From positions 1 to 21,997 of the forward strand of contig DATFXR010000150.1 of assembly GCA_035315685.1 (NCBI GenBank): a stretch of DNA of 21,997 bases. The letters run 5' to 3'. Below are positions 8,222 to 15,549 of this stretch, one piece after another. The translations under genes and the position numbers were made by a program. The notes beneath the pieces were generated by a model, which did not search any database, was not told the DNA's origin, and saw nothing but the letters and a program-made list of their open reading frames with translations. The stretch's first letter is position 1. Each line of letters starts with the position of its first letter. Source of the DNA: QHWK01 sp035315685. GTDB taxonomy: Bacteria > Acidobacteriota > Vicinamibacteria > Vicinamibacterales > CAVVIG01.

Positions 8222-8535
8222 GACATCCGCGCCGGCTTCTGTTTATCTGGCGCCATCGGTTCGTCGGCCCGCGATGCGGTCACGGTCGCGTCTAGAGCGC
8301 CTCGCGTTTCTCCGTGCACGTAGTGTCCTGCTTTAGCCGGACTTCGTCGGGTCCGCCTGAAGGCGGACACTACGTAGAACTGAAACGTGCTTTAGCCGGA
8401 CCCAGGGCCGCCTGAAAACGGACACTCCGTACAACGTGCTGTAGCCGGCTGTCAGCCCGCGGCTTCCGGTGGCTTCAGCCGCAGTCCGACCTTCATTCAT
8501 TGGGAACAACGCGAGCGGAGGCGGAAACCCTGGTG
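8222..8535. other. Intergenic stretch between convergent GNAT and HExxH genes
   Basis: These 314 bases separate two convergent genes. I see no coding sequence. The right half is dominated by palindromic tandem repeats (8318-8482, listed separately), which may also serve as a transcription barrier for both genes. The first 95 bases show nothing notable. Confidence 0.6.
8318..8482. repeat. Palindromic tandem repeat cluster
   Basis: The 13-mer TGCTTTAGCCGGA starts at 8329 and again at 8388, with a diverged third copy (TGCTGTAGCCGGC) at 8437, giving units of 59 and 49 bases. Each of the first two units carries a GTCCGCCTGAAGGCGGAC-like hairpin; in the first (8351-8368) the 8-base-pair stem is perfect, in the second it is decayed. 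A perfect 11-base inverted repeat, ACGTAGTGTCC (8318-8328) and GGACACTACGT (8365-8375), encloses the first hairpin. GCGGCT (8459-8464) and AGCCGC (8477-8482) form a further stem. It resembles dispersed REP/BIME-type elements. Confidence 0.75.
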
Positions 8536-9123
8536 CTACATCGATGCGGTGCACTCCGTCGCCCCCACACCTGCTGACTCGACGATCGCAAGCCGGGCGG
8601 CGTCCGGCGGCGTGAGCGCGAAGCGCTCACGTTCGGGCCCGATGAGATCCGTCGTGGTCTGAACCGACCGCATCAAACCGGATTCCGCGTGCCAGCGGCT
8701 GCGCAGCAGAAAGTGTCCGAGTTCGTGGGCCAGCACACGGCCGACGGCGCGGCCGACCGCGCGCTCCCGGAGAAGCGCGGGCGCTCCATCGCCGCGGGCC
8801 CCGGGCGTGTTCGCGCGCGCGATCATCTCCACGAGTGCGGCGAGATACAGCGTGATCACCGGCACCGGCACGCCCGTGTCGTCGAACCTGATCGACGCGA
8901 GCGGACCGCCCCACGGCGGACCCAGCGACGTCGGCCGCCGTTCGACGGCGACACGAATGCTGACCGCGTCGTACGGTGGCGGCTCGCCGGAGTCGGCGCC
9001 GACGACGACGCCGTGGATCGACCAGATCGCTGCGATCTCGGCGATCGCCGTGCGTCGCGCGTCAGCAGTGAGGCCGGTTGCGGGAAGCGTGAGCGAGATG
9101 TGCAGCAGCAGGATCGGAACCAT
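8536..9123 (-). CDS. Small secreted HExxH metalloprotease-like protein
   Basis: The 195-residue product begins MVPILLLHISLTLPATGLTA, a plausible signal peptide. Its only clear motif is HELGHFLLRSRWHAESGLM: a zinc-binding HExxH, a third His eight residues after the second, then a GLM segment that could act as a Met-turn, as in metzincin-like proteins. The rest (VSIRVAVERR, PVPVITLYLAALVEMIAR) is not diagnostic. I expect an extracytoplasmic zinc peptidase of unknown substrate; activity is unproven. The frame extends to an ATG at 9177, but that adds 18 residues ahead of the signal peptide and runs into the palindrome shared with the regulator. ATG 9123 is preferred, also because TACGAT lies exactly 6 bases before it. 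It is transcribed divergently from the LysR regulator, which may control it. Confidence 0.7.
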   Translation of the reverse strand: MVPILLLHISLTLPATGLTADARRTAIAEIAAIWSIHGVVVGADSGEPPPYDAVSIRVAVERRPTSLGPPWGGPLASIRFDDTGVPVPVITLYLAALVEMIARANTPGARGDGAPALLRERAVGRAVGRVLAHELGHFLLRSRWHAESGLMRSVQTTTDLIGPERERFALTPPDAARLAIVESAGVGATECTASM

Positions 9124-9129
9124 GCGGCG

Positions 9130-9135
9130 ATCGTA
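9130..9135 (-). promoter_or_regulatory. Putative -10 element, leaderless HExxH gene
   Basis: On the minus strand TACGAT is followed by 6 bases and then the ATG at 9123, so transcription would start at or next to the start codon. No good -35 hexamer is seen at 16-18 bases upstream. Confidence 0.4.
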
Positions 9136-9164
9136 GGAGCCGCACGCTACATGCAGGAAATTCT

Positions 9165-9193
9165 TTGTCATCATCATGATGATGAAGTAGACT
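9165..9193 (+). promoter_or_regulatory. Promoter of the MetR-like regulator gene
   Basis: TTGTCA (9165-9170, five of six to the -35 consensus) and TAGACT (9188-9193, a TANNNT -10) are separated by 17 bases. The predicted transcription start falls at about 9200, next to the ATG at 9201. This is the best-formed sigma-70-type promoter in the window, and its spacer is almost filled by a perfect palindrome. Confidence 0.55.
9168..9185. promoter_or_regulatory. 18-base perfect palindrome, probable operator
   Basis: TCATCATCATGATGATGA is its own reverse complement and lies between the regulator's -35 and -10 elements, upstream of both divergent genes. LysR-family proteins bind dyad sites in such divergent intergenic regions and usually repress their own gene, so this is a likely autoregulatory site. 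A near match to the enterobacterial MetR box (TGAA-N5-TTCA) overlaps its right edge: TGAA-GTAGA-CTCA at 9183-9195. Confidence 0.5.
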
Positions 9194-9200
9194 CATGCAT

Positions 9201-10133
9201 ATGGATCTCGAAATCCGGCATCTGCAGCTGGTCGCCGCCGTGGCAGACGTCGGCAGCCTGACCCGCGCCGGCGATCGCCTGCACCTCACCCAGTCGGCGC
9301 TCAGTCATCAGCTGCGCGACATCGAGTCGCGCCTCGGCACGCCCCTGTTCCTGCGGATCGGCAAGCGGCTCGTCCTCACTCCGGCCGGTGAGCGGCTGCT
9401 CGCCTCGGCGAAGGACGTGCTGCAGCGCCTCGAGCGGACCGAAGAGGAAATCCGCCAGATGGGGCGCGACCGCGCCGGCATCCTGCGGCTCACGACGGAG
9501 TGTTACACCTGTTATCACTGGCTGCCGCCGCTCCTGATGCACTACCGGCGGCGCTTCCCGCGCGTCGAGGTGCGCATCGACGTCGACGCGACGCATCACC
9601 CGGTGGAGATGCTGCTGGCCGGCAAGATCGACGTCGGCATCGTCAGTTCCGACGTGCGCGATCGTCGGCTGGTGGTGCAGCCGGTGTTCGAAGACGAAGT
9701 GGTGCTGATTGCGTCGAAGCACCATCGGTTCGCGCGCCAGACGCACGTGAAGGTGACCGATCTGCGCGACGAGACACTATTTGTCTATCCGCCGCGCGAG
9801 GAGAGCACGGTGCTGCAGGAGGTGTTGCTGCCGGCCGGCGTCACCCCCGCGCGGGTCGACGAGGTGACGCTGACCGAAGCGATCGCGGAGCTGGTGAAAG
9901 CGGGGCTCGGCGTCGCATTTCTCGCCCGTTGGGCGGTCCAGCCGCTCATCGATGCCGGGTCGGTCGTGGCGCGGCCGTTCACCGCACGAGGCCTGCATCG
10001 CACCTGGCGTGCAGTGACGCCGAAAGATCTCGCGTCGGTTGACTACGTGGCCGCCTTCGTCGAGCTGATGCAGTCGCACACGCCGACGATGCTTGCCGCG
10101 CGGCCGCGCGCCGTTTCGGCGTCGCGGAGATAA
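9201..10133 (+). CDS. LysR-family transcriptional regulator, MetR-like
   Basis: This 310-residue protein has an N-terminal winged helix-turn-helix (LQLVAAVADVGSLTRAGDRL, LTQSALSHQLRDIESRLG, LFLRIGKRLVLTPAGERLL) and a periplasmic-binding-fold effector domain. The stretch LRLTTECYTCYHWLPPLLMH closely parallels the E. coli MetR segment around LRIAIECHSCIQWLTPAL, and the layout downstream (GKIDVGIVSSDV, FEDEVVLIASKHH, LFVYPPRE, LLPAGVTPA) also follows MetR. MetR activates methionine-synthesis genes with homocysteine as co-effector, so control of metH, 6.6 kb away, or of the divergent metalloprotease are both reasonable guesses. ATG 9195 is in frame, but 9201 fits both the family N-terminus (MDLEIRHLQLV) and the promoter position. 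Family assignment is sure; MetR orthology is moderately so. Confidence 0.88.
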   Translation: MDLEIRHLQLVAAVADVGSLTRAGDRLHLTQSALSHQLRDIESRLGTPLFLRIGKRLVLTPAGERLLASAKDVLQRLERTEEEIRQMGRDRAGILRLTTECYTCYHWLPPLLMHYRRRFPRVEVRIDVDATHHPVEMLLAGKIDVGIVSSDVRDRRLVVQPVFEDEVVLIASKHHRFARQTHVKVTDLRDETLFVYPPREESTVLQEVLLPAGVTPARVDEVTLTEAIAELVKAGLGVAFLARWAVQPLIDAGSVVARPFTARGLHRTWRAVTPKDLASVDYVAAFVELMQSHTPTMLAARPRAVSASRR

Positions 10134-10137
10134 AGGT

Positions 10138-10188
10138 CCGGCGTCAGCCGGGCCGGGGCCGAGTGTCGGCGACGCACCGGCGCTCGGC
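10138..10188. terminator. GC-rich hairpins between convergent lysR-type gene and ridA
   Basis: CCGGC-GTCA-GCCGG (10138-10151) forms a perfect 5-base-pair stem 5 bases after the regulator stop, and GCCGAG (10158-10163) pairs with CTCGGC (10183-10188). Neither has a T-run. They may act as a weak bidirectional terminator. Confidence 0.3.
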
Positions 10189-10242
10189 GAAGAGCCTTCG
10201 CGCCAAATTCCTGCTCAGCCCCACCCTCCAGCCCCGACAGAA

Positions 10243-10626
10243 TCACGGCTTGTATGCGATCGCGTCGATCTCCACCAGCAGGCCTTCTCCCGGCAGTCCG
10301 GCGACTTGCACCGTGGTGCGGGCCGGACGGTGGTCGCCGAACATCCGCGCGTAGACGGCGTTCATCTTCGTGAACTCGCCCATGTCGAGGAGGAAGACGC
10401 CGCAGCGCAGCACGTGCTGGAGATCGGACCCTGCGGCTCGCAGGATTGCTTGAATGTTCTTCAGCACCTGTTCGGTCTGTGCTTCGACGTCTGAGGCGAG
10501 CGTGCCGGTTGATGGATCGACGCCGGCCTGACCGGACACGAAGATCAGCCGCTCGAACCCCATCCCTGGCGAGTACGGTCCGACCGGCGCGGGAAGATGG
10601 CCTGCACGAACGGGCATGTGTGACAT
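10243..10626 (-). CDS. ridA: RidA family reactive imine/enamine deaminase
   Basis: RidA-type proteins hydrolyse 2-aminoacrylate and related enamines/imines released by PLP enzymes, such as those acting on serine and cysteine, protecting other PLP enzymes. The 127-residue length matches the family. Signature segments are present: VGPYSPGM, LIFVSGQAGVDPSTG, QTEQVLKNIQAIL, MNAVYARMFGDHRPART and VEIDAIAYK. The substrate-carboxylate-binding Arg (Arg103, in PART) and Glu119 (VEIDAIA) are conserved; the Cys that follows the Arg in E. coli RidA is Thr here. It lies 26 bases downstream of sseA on the same strand, yet has its own TAAGAT 6 bases before the ATG. ATG 10617 is an alternative start. Family assignment is sure; orthology to true RidA rather than a sister Rid group is likely. 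Confidence 0.88.
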   Translation of the reverse strand: MSHMPVRAGHLPAPVGPYSPGMGFERLIFVSGQAGVDPSTGTLASDVEAQTEQVLKNIQAILRAAGSDLQHVLRCGVFLLDMGEFTKMNAVYARMFGDHRPARTTVQVAGLPGEGLLVEIDAIAYKP

Positions 10627-10632
10627 GCCCGT

Positions 10633-10638
10633 ATCTTA
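10633..10638 (-). promoter_or_regulatory. Putative -10 element, leaderless ridA
   Basis: TAAGAT on the minus strand lies exactly 6 bases before the ridA ATG, in the 26-base gap after sseA. No matching -35 element is seen; the region where it would fall is the end of sseA. Confidence 0.4.
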
Positions 10639-10652
10639 GTGCCGACACGCGA

Positions 10653-11495
10653 TCAGCCTTTTTCTACCGGCCGCGACGGATCGCTGGACCACTCGCTCCA
10701 GGAACCGACATACAACTGCGCCCCCGTCAAGCCGGCGTGTTCCATGGCGAGCAGATTGTGGCAGGCGGTCACACCGGATCCGCAATAACAGACGACGCGA
10801 TCGGGCTTCGTGTCCTGGAACGTCTTCGCGAACGACGCGCGCAGCTCCTCGGGTGTCTTGAAGACGCCGTTCTCGACGTTCGTCTGAAAGAAGTGATTGA
10901 CGGCGCCGGGGATGTGCCCGGGTATCCGGTCGAGCGGTTCGACCTCGCCGCGGAAGCGTTCGGGCGCGCGAGCATCGACGAGCCGCCACTCTTTCGACCC
11001 GACACGCTGCGCGACGGTCGCGACATCCACGGTCATCGCCGCGCGCGGCGACGCGATGAACTCGCGTGGTGCGCGCGGCGTTTCGCCGCTCGCGGTGGGC
11101 CGGCCCTCGGCGAGCCATTTCTTCAGACCGCCGTCGAGCACGGCGACCGCGTCATGGCCCAGCCAGCGAAGCAGCCACCAGAGGCGGCTGGCGAACATCC
11201 CGTTGTCCTGATCGTAGGCCACTACCTGCACGCCACTCGCAATGCCGAGCTGGCCGAGCCTCGTCGCGAGAGCGCCTGGATCCGGCCTCGGATGCCGGCC
11301 GTTCGTCCCGGTCTTCGGCGCCGACAGGTCGCGATTGAGATCGGCGTAAACGGCCCCCGGAATGTGCGCCGCCTGATACTCGCGGGCCCCCCATCCTTCG
11401 TCGTCGAGTTTCGTGCGGCAGTCGACGATCGCCCATGCGTCGTCCGCGACGTGCAGGGCGAGAGCAGCTGTCGAAATCAAAGTCGTGAATGCCAT
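10653..11495 (-). CDS. sseA: 3-mercaptopyruvate sulfurtransferase (tandem rhodanese)
   Basis: The enzyme moves sulfur from 3-mercaptopyruvate (from cysteine transamination) to thiol acceptors or cyanide. The product has 280 residues, matching E. coli SseA in length. It has two rhodanese domains: an inactive N-terminal one (WAIVDCRTKLDDEGWGAREYQAAHIPGAVY, VVAYDQDNGMFASRLWWLLRWLGH, VLDGGLKKWL) and a catalytic C-terminal one (WRLVDARAPERFRGE, HIPGAVN, VVCYCGSGVTACHN). The loop CGSGVTA is that of mercaptopyruvate rather than thiosulfate enzymes (CRKGVT), and its Cys238 has the same number as in E. coli. The frame continues upstream to 11753, but that reaches into the divergent gene and lacks homology. 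ATG 11495 begins just before the rhodanese fold and has TATCGT 6 bases upstream. Confidence 0.92.
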   Translation of the reverse strand: MAFTTLISTAALALHVADDAWAIVDCRTKLDDEGWGAREYQAAHIPGAVYADLNRDLSAPKTGTNGRHPRPDPGALATRLGQLGIASGVQVVAYDQDNGMFASRLWWLLRWLGHDAVAVLDGGLKKWLAEGRPTASGETPRAPREFIASPRAAMTVDVATVAQRVGSKEWRLVDARAPERFRGEVEPLDRIPGHIPGAVNHFFQTNVENGVFKTPEELRASFAKTFQDTKPDRVVCYCGSGVTACHNLLAMEHAGLTGAQLYVGSWSEWSSDPSRPVEKG

Positions 11496-11501
11496 GGCCG
11501 T

Positions 11502-11507
11502 ACGATA
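11502..11507 (-). promoter_or_regulatory. Putative -10 element, leaderless sseA
   Basis: TATCGT on the minus strand is followed by 6 bases and the sseA ATG (11495), in the 76-base gap to the divergent DUF5916 gene. A TTGGCA hexamer lies upstream (11529-11534) but at 21 bases, too far for a standard -35. Confidence 0.4.
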
Positions 11508-11571
11508 GCATTGGCCCGCGGGGTTTCCTGCCAACCTTCGCGCACGGCGCGTCGTCTTACCTCCGGGTTGC

Positions 11572-14097
11572 ATGCTCGAATCGCTCGCTGCCCTCGTGCT
11601 CGCGGCCGCAGCCGTCTCGTCGGCCGCGCACGTCGACGCAGCCGCAGTGCCGGCGAGCGCGGTACGCGTAGCGGGCGAAGTCACCGAGGAAATGTGGCGC
11701 GAGACGCCCGCGGTCGACGCCTTCGTGCAGCGCGAGCCCGAAGAAGGCGGCAAGCCGTCGCAGCGGACCGAGTTCCGCGTCGTCTACGACGCCGCGACGC
11801 TCTTTGTTCGCGTCCATGCCTTCGACACCGAACCCGGCCGCATCGTCGGCTACCTCACGCGCCGCGACGACGAGTCGCCCTCCGACTGGATCAGCGTCCT
11901 GATCGATTCGTACCACGATCGCCGGACGGCCTATGAATTCGCGGTGAACCCGGCCGGCGTCAAGCAGGACCGCTACTGGTACAACGACACGGAAAAAGAC
12001 GACAGCTGGGACGCCGTGTGGGATGTCAAGGTGTCGCGCGAGGCGAACGGCTGGACCGCGGAGTTCCGCATTCCGTTTTCGCAGCTTCGGTTCAACCCGA
12101 GCGACACGCTCACGTTCGGATTCGCCGTGTCGCGATCGATTGGCCGGCTGAACGAGACCTCGACGTGGCCACTGCTCGCGCGCAGTGCGAACGGCTACGT
12201 CTCATCGTTCGGCGAGCTTGGCGGTCTGTCGATGCACCGATCGGCGAGGAAGCTCGAGCTCGTACCGTACGTGTTGTCGAGCCTGACGCGCCAGCGGCCG
12301 GAGGACAACCCGCTCGTCGTGCCCAACGCGGCGGACGCGGCGGTCGGTCTCGACATCAAGTACGCGCTCACGCCGGGTCTCACGCTCACGTCGACGTTCA
12401 ACCCCGACTTCGGCCAGGTCGAAGCCGATCCGGCGGTGGTGAACCTGACGGCGTACGAGACGTTCTTCAACGAGCGGCGGCCGTTCTTCGTCGAGGGCTC
12501 CGGCACCTTCAAGTTCGACTCAGACTGCTGGGACGGTCCGTGCACGATCTTCTACAGCCGGCGCATCGGCCGCGCCCCGCAAGGCATCAGCGTGCTGCCC
12601 GACGAAGCGGGTGTCTACACGGCGTATCCGCCGGTGTCCACCATCCTCGGCGCGGGTAAGCTCACCGGACGCGTCCACGGATTCTCGCTCGGTGTCATGC
12701 ACGCGGTCACCCAGGAGGAGACAGGTACTGTCCTCGCGGCCGGCGAGCGGGCGCAGCAGGCGGTTGAACCGACGACGAACTACACCGTCGGCCGCGTGCG
12801 GCGCGAGTTTTCGAACCAGTCGTCGGTCGGCGGCATCTTCACGTCGACGATTCGCAGCCTGCCGGCAGCGCTTCGCTTCATCCCGGAGCACGCGTTTACC
12901 GGCGGCATGGACTTCGACGCGCGCTTCAGCCGTTTCTACAGCCTCACCGGATTCTGGGCGGCGAGCAGCGTGCAAGGCCATCCCGACGCAATCGTCGACG
13001 TGCAGGAGAACAGCCGTCACTACTATCAGCGGCCCGACGCGACTTCGTTCACCTTCGATCCGACACGGACGTCGCTGGACGGATCGGCGGCGCGTGTCGG
13101 TGTCAACAAGATTGGCGGTCAGCGGCTGCGTTTTTCAACCCAGCTCGGGTTCAGGACACCGGGCTTCGATCTGAACGATTCGGGATTTCTGCGCCGCGCC
13201 GACGAGCGCTGGACGCTCGACTGGGTGTCGCTGCGCAGCGAGGTGCCGAACCGCTGGTTCCGCAGGCGGCAGTTGAATGTCAACTATTTCTCCGCCTGGA
13301 ATTTCGACGGCGACCGGCTGACCAACGGCGGGAACGTCAACGCGAACGCGACGTTCGTGAACAACTGGGAGGTTGGCGGAGGGTTCGCCACGAACAAGCT
13401 GACGATCGACGATCGCATGACGCGCGGCGGTCCCGCCGCGCTCGGTGAAGGCTTCGACTTCACCTGGTCGTGGCTCAACACCGACAAGCGCCGGCCGGTG
13501 GCGTTGAACATGTTCAACGGCTTCGGGTGGAACGGTGTCGGGTCGAGCTTTCACGATCACGAGGCGCAGCTCACGTTCCGGCCGATCAGCGCGATGACCA
13601 TCGGCAGCGGCGTCCGCATCAACCGCCAGGAGAACTACGAGCAGTGGACCGGCCTGGTCACCGACACGACGGATCACTACGTGTTCGGGCACCTCAGTCA
13701 GACGACCGTCGCGCTGACCGAGCGGTTCAACTACACGATGTCGCCGAACCTGTCGCTGCAGTTGTACGCCGAGCCGTTCGTGTCGGGCGGCAGCTACGAC
13801 CTGTTCAAGGAACTGATCGACGGCCGTAATCCCGACTACCTGCGCCGTTATGCGCCCTTCGCGTACGACATGGACGCCAACGGCAACCCCGACTTCAACG
13901 TGAAGTCGTTTCGCACGACGAACGTGCTGCGGTGGGAATACAAGCCGGGATCGACGCTGTTCGTCGTCTGGCAGCAGGCACGCGAGAACGACGCCGTGCC
14001 GGGCGATTTCCGGTTTGGCCGCGACGTCCACGCCATCTTCGGCGTCCCGCCGAAGAACGTCTTTCTGGTGAAGCTGGCGTACTGGCTGAACTACTAA
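11572..14097 (+). CDS. DUF5916 outer-membrane protein with N-terminal CBM9-like domain
   Basis: The 841-residue product starts with a short signal peptide (LAALVLAAAAVSSAAHVDAA). Residues about 30-190 match the CBM9-like domain found in this family (RVAGEVTEEMWRETPAV, FRVVYDAATLFVRVHAFD, SPSDWISVLIDSYHDRRTAYEFAVNPAGVKQD, WTAEFRIPFSQLRF). The remainder is DUF5916-like: the conserved FNPDFGQVEADPAVVNLTAY, ETFFNERRPFFVEG and FYSRRIGR, then many amphipathic strands ending in an aromatic C-terminus (LVKLAYWLNY), as expected of an outer-membrane barrel. Such proteins are common in Acidobacteriota and Bacteroidota; their substrate is not established, though a link to carbohydrate or hydrophobic compound handling is often assumed. 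It starts 76 bases from the divergent sseA. No Shine-Dalgarno or TANNNT is seen at this start. Confidence 0.88.
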   Translation: MLESLAALVLAAAAVSSAAHVDAAAVPASAVRVAGEVTEEMWRETPAVDAFVQREPEEGGKPSQRTEFRVVYDAATLFVRVHAFDTEPGRIVGYLTRRDDESPSDWISVLIDSYHDRRTAYEFAVNPAGVKQDRYWYNDTEKDDSWDAVWDVKVSREANGWTAEFRIPFSQLRFNPSDTLTFGFAVSRSIGRLNETSTWPLLARSANGYVSSFGELGGLSMHRSARKLELVPYVLSSLTRQRPEDNPLVVPNAADAAVGLDIKYALTPGLTLTSTFNPDFGQVEADPAVVNLTAYETFFNERRPFFVEGSGTFKFDSDCWDGPCTIFYSRRIGRAPQGISVLPDEAGVYTAYPPVSTILGAGKLTGRVHGFSLGVMHAVTQEETGTVLAAGERAQQAVEPTTNYTVGRVRREFSNQSSVGGIFTSTIRSLPAALRFIPEHAFTGGMDFDARFSRFYSLTGFWAASSVQGHPDAIVDVQENSRHYYQRPDATSFTFDPTRTSLDGSAARVGVNKIGGQRLRFSTQLGFRTPGFDLNDSGFLRRADERWTLDWVSLRSEVPNRWFRRRQLNVNYFSAWNFDGDRLTNGGNVNANATFVNNWEVGGGFATNKLTIDDRMTRGGPAALGEGFDFTWSWLNTDKRRPVALNMFNGFGWNGVGSSFHDHEAQLTFRPISAMTIGSGVRINRQENYEQWTGLVTDTTDHYVFGHLSQTTVALTERFNYTMSPNLSLQLYAEPFVSGGSYDLFKELIDGRNPDYLRRYAPFAYDMDANGNPDFNVKSFRTTNVLRWEYKPGSTLFVVWQQARENDAVPGDFRFGRDVHAIFGVPPKNVFLVKLAYWLNY

Positions 14098-14111
14098 CGG
14101 CTTCGCGGCCT

Positions 14112-14211
14112 GGGGCTCTGGGGCTTGGGGCTCGGGTCTAGCTGCACGCGCATGTGTCGTCGTACCGCGACGGGCCTCAGCCGAGCCTCAGCTAGCCCCC
14201 AGTCCCCAGCC
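14112..14211. terminator. Degenerate inverted repeat between convergent genes
   Basis: GGGGCT-type short repeats on the left (14112-14144) mirror CCCCAG-type repeats on the right (14189-14211). The inner arms CTAGCTG (14138-14144) and CAGCTAG (14189-14195) pair exactly. Placed between the stop codons of the DUF5916 gene and the amidohydrolase, it is well sited to end transcription from both sides, but there is no T-run, and it could instead be a dispersed repeat. Confidence 0.4.
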
Positions 14212-14219
14212 GCGGCTGT

Positions 14220-15488
14220 TCACTGTCTGTACACGACGCCGCCCTTCATCACGAACTTCACGCGATGGAGCGCCGCGACGTCCTTCGTCGGATCGCCGTC
14301 GAACGCGGCCAGGTCGGCGTACAAGCCCGCCTTCACCGTTCCAATCTGATTCTCCATGTGCAGCACGCGCGCGGCGACCGACGTCGCGCTCTTGATCGCG
14401 GCGGTCGGCGACATCCCGTAGGCGACCATCGCGTCGAGCTCGCGCGCGTTCTCGCCGTGCGGGAAGGTGCCGACGTCGCTGCCGTTGATGATCGTCACGC
14501 CGGCGTCGAGCGCGGCCTTGAAGCTCGCGCGCTTCCGCTGGTTCGCCGGCGACTCCGGATTGGCCGGCGGCCACGGTCCCGCCCCGGCGGTGATCGTCGG
14601 GCACAGCGCGACATGGTGTTCGACCATCAGCTTGAACACCTCCGGCGTGCCTTCACCGCCGTGCTCGATCGTCTCGACGCCCGCGAGCGCCGCGCGCCGC
14701 ATCCCTTCGGCGGTATTCGAGTGCACTGCGATCGGCACGCCGGCGCTCTTCGCGGTCTCGACGGCGAGCTTCAGCTCATCGATCGAGAACGTCGGCCGCG
14801 ATCCCGGCATCGGGCCCCAGCGGTAGTCGCCGTACAGCTTGATCCAGTCGGCGCCCTTGCCGATTTGATCGCGGACGACGCGCGTGAGGCTGTCCACACC
14901 GTCGGCTTCCTCAGCACCCTGCGGCACCGTCCACTCCGCGATGAACTTCGGCTGGTAGCTTCCGGTCGCGACGATGGCGCGTGTCGACGCGAGGATGCGC
15001 GGCCCCGGGATGATGCCCTGGTCGACTGCCTGCTTCAGCTCGACGTCCGCGTAGCCGGCACCCTCGGTGCCGAGATCGCGGACGGTCGTGAAGCCGGCCT
15101 GCAGCGTCGCGCGGAGGTGATTCGTCGCCCGCGCCACCCGAACCGCCAACCCCTCTCGCGAGACCTGATCGGTCCACGACGCTTCGTTGTACGAGTGCAG
15201 CAGGATGTGCGAATGTCCCTCGACGAGGCCGGGGATCAGCGTCGTGCCGGGGAGATCGATCACCCTCGCGCCGGCGGCGGCCACGCCCGACTCCGCGCCA
15301 ACCGCGTCGATGCGTTCGCCCTTGACGCGGACCGCCCAGCCTTCGTGCAGCGTCTCGCCGTCGAACACCCGAGCCGGCTTGAGGATCGTCACCGCCTCGT
15401 TTGCCGGCGCGGCCCCTCGCTGCTGACCGTGCGCGAGCAGCGGTACAGCGACGAGAACTGCCACGGTGCAGAAATTCAGCTGTCGCAT
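14220..15488 (-). CDS. Secreted metal-dependent amidohydrolase (imidazolonepropionase/Xaa-Pro dipeptidase-like)
   Basis: The 422-residue product has a signal peptide (LNFCTVAVLVAVPLLAHG) and the amidohydrolase-superfamily TIM barrel. Metal-ligand positions can be followed: GHSH after strand 1 (VEGHSHILLH), a Lys in DWIKLYGDY that would be carboxylated, His in IAVHS, His in ETIEHGGEG, and Asp in NGSDVGTF. The C-terminal SATSVAARVLHMENQIGTVKAGLYADL and the small beta-sandwich (AVRVKGERIDAVG...) are typical. Close relatives include secreted N-acyl-amino-acid and Xaa-Pro-type dipeptidases as well as many uncharacterised hydrolases, so the substrate is open. It probably acts in the periplasm. It is divergent from the aconitase X genes (61-base gap) and has a perfect TATAAT 8 bases before its ATG. 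Confidence 0.9.
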   Translation of the reverse strand: MRQLNFCTVAVLVAVPLLAHGQQRGAAPANEAVTILKPARVFDGETLHEGWAVRVKGERIDAVGAESGVAAAGARVIDLPGTTLIPGLVEGHSHILLHSYNEASWTDQVSREGLAVRVARATNHLRATLQAGFTTVRDLGTEGAGYADVELKQAVDQGIIPGPRILASTRAIVATGSYQPKFIAEWTVPQGAEEADGVDSLTRVVRDQIGKGADWIKLYGDYRWGPMPGSRPTFSIDELKLAVETAKSAGVPIAVHSNTAEGMRRAALAGVETIEHGGEGTPEVFKLMVEHHVALCPTITAGAGPWPPANPESPANQRKRASFKAALDAGVTIINGSDVGTFPHGENARELDAMVAYGMSPTAAIKSATSVAARVLHMENQIGTVKAGLYADLAAFDGDPTKDVAALHRVKFVMKGGVVYRQ

Positions 15489-15496
15489 AGGCGCGC

Positions 15497-15502
15497 ATTA
15501 TA
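15497..15502 (-). promoter_or_regulatory. -10 element of the amidohydrolase gene
   Basis: A perfect TATAAT on the minus strand is followed by 8 bases and the ATG at 15488, predicting a leader of zero to a couple of bases. A partial -35 (CTGAAG) lies 16 bases upstream. Confidence 0.55.
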
Positions 15503-15549
15503 GTGGGGTAGCGCGGGGCTTCAGCCGGGCGTCCGGCGGCCGGCAATCT

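Noticed and set aside
11496..11753. N-terminal extension of sseA to 11753
   Set aside because: It would overlap the 5' end of the divergent DUF5916 gene and encodes Ala/Ser/Thr-rich sequence with no rhodanese homology.
10446..11936. 496-codon plus-strand ORF across ridA and sseA
   Set aside because: Low-complexity Arg-rich translation antisense to two clear enzymes.
15466..15549. Upstream extension of aconitase X to 15466
   Set aside because: It overlaps the start and promoter of the divergent amidohydrolase and adds sequence unlike the family N-terminus.
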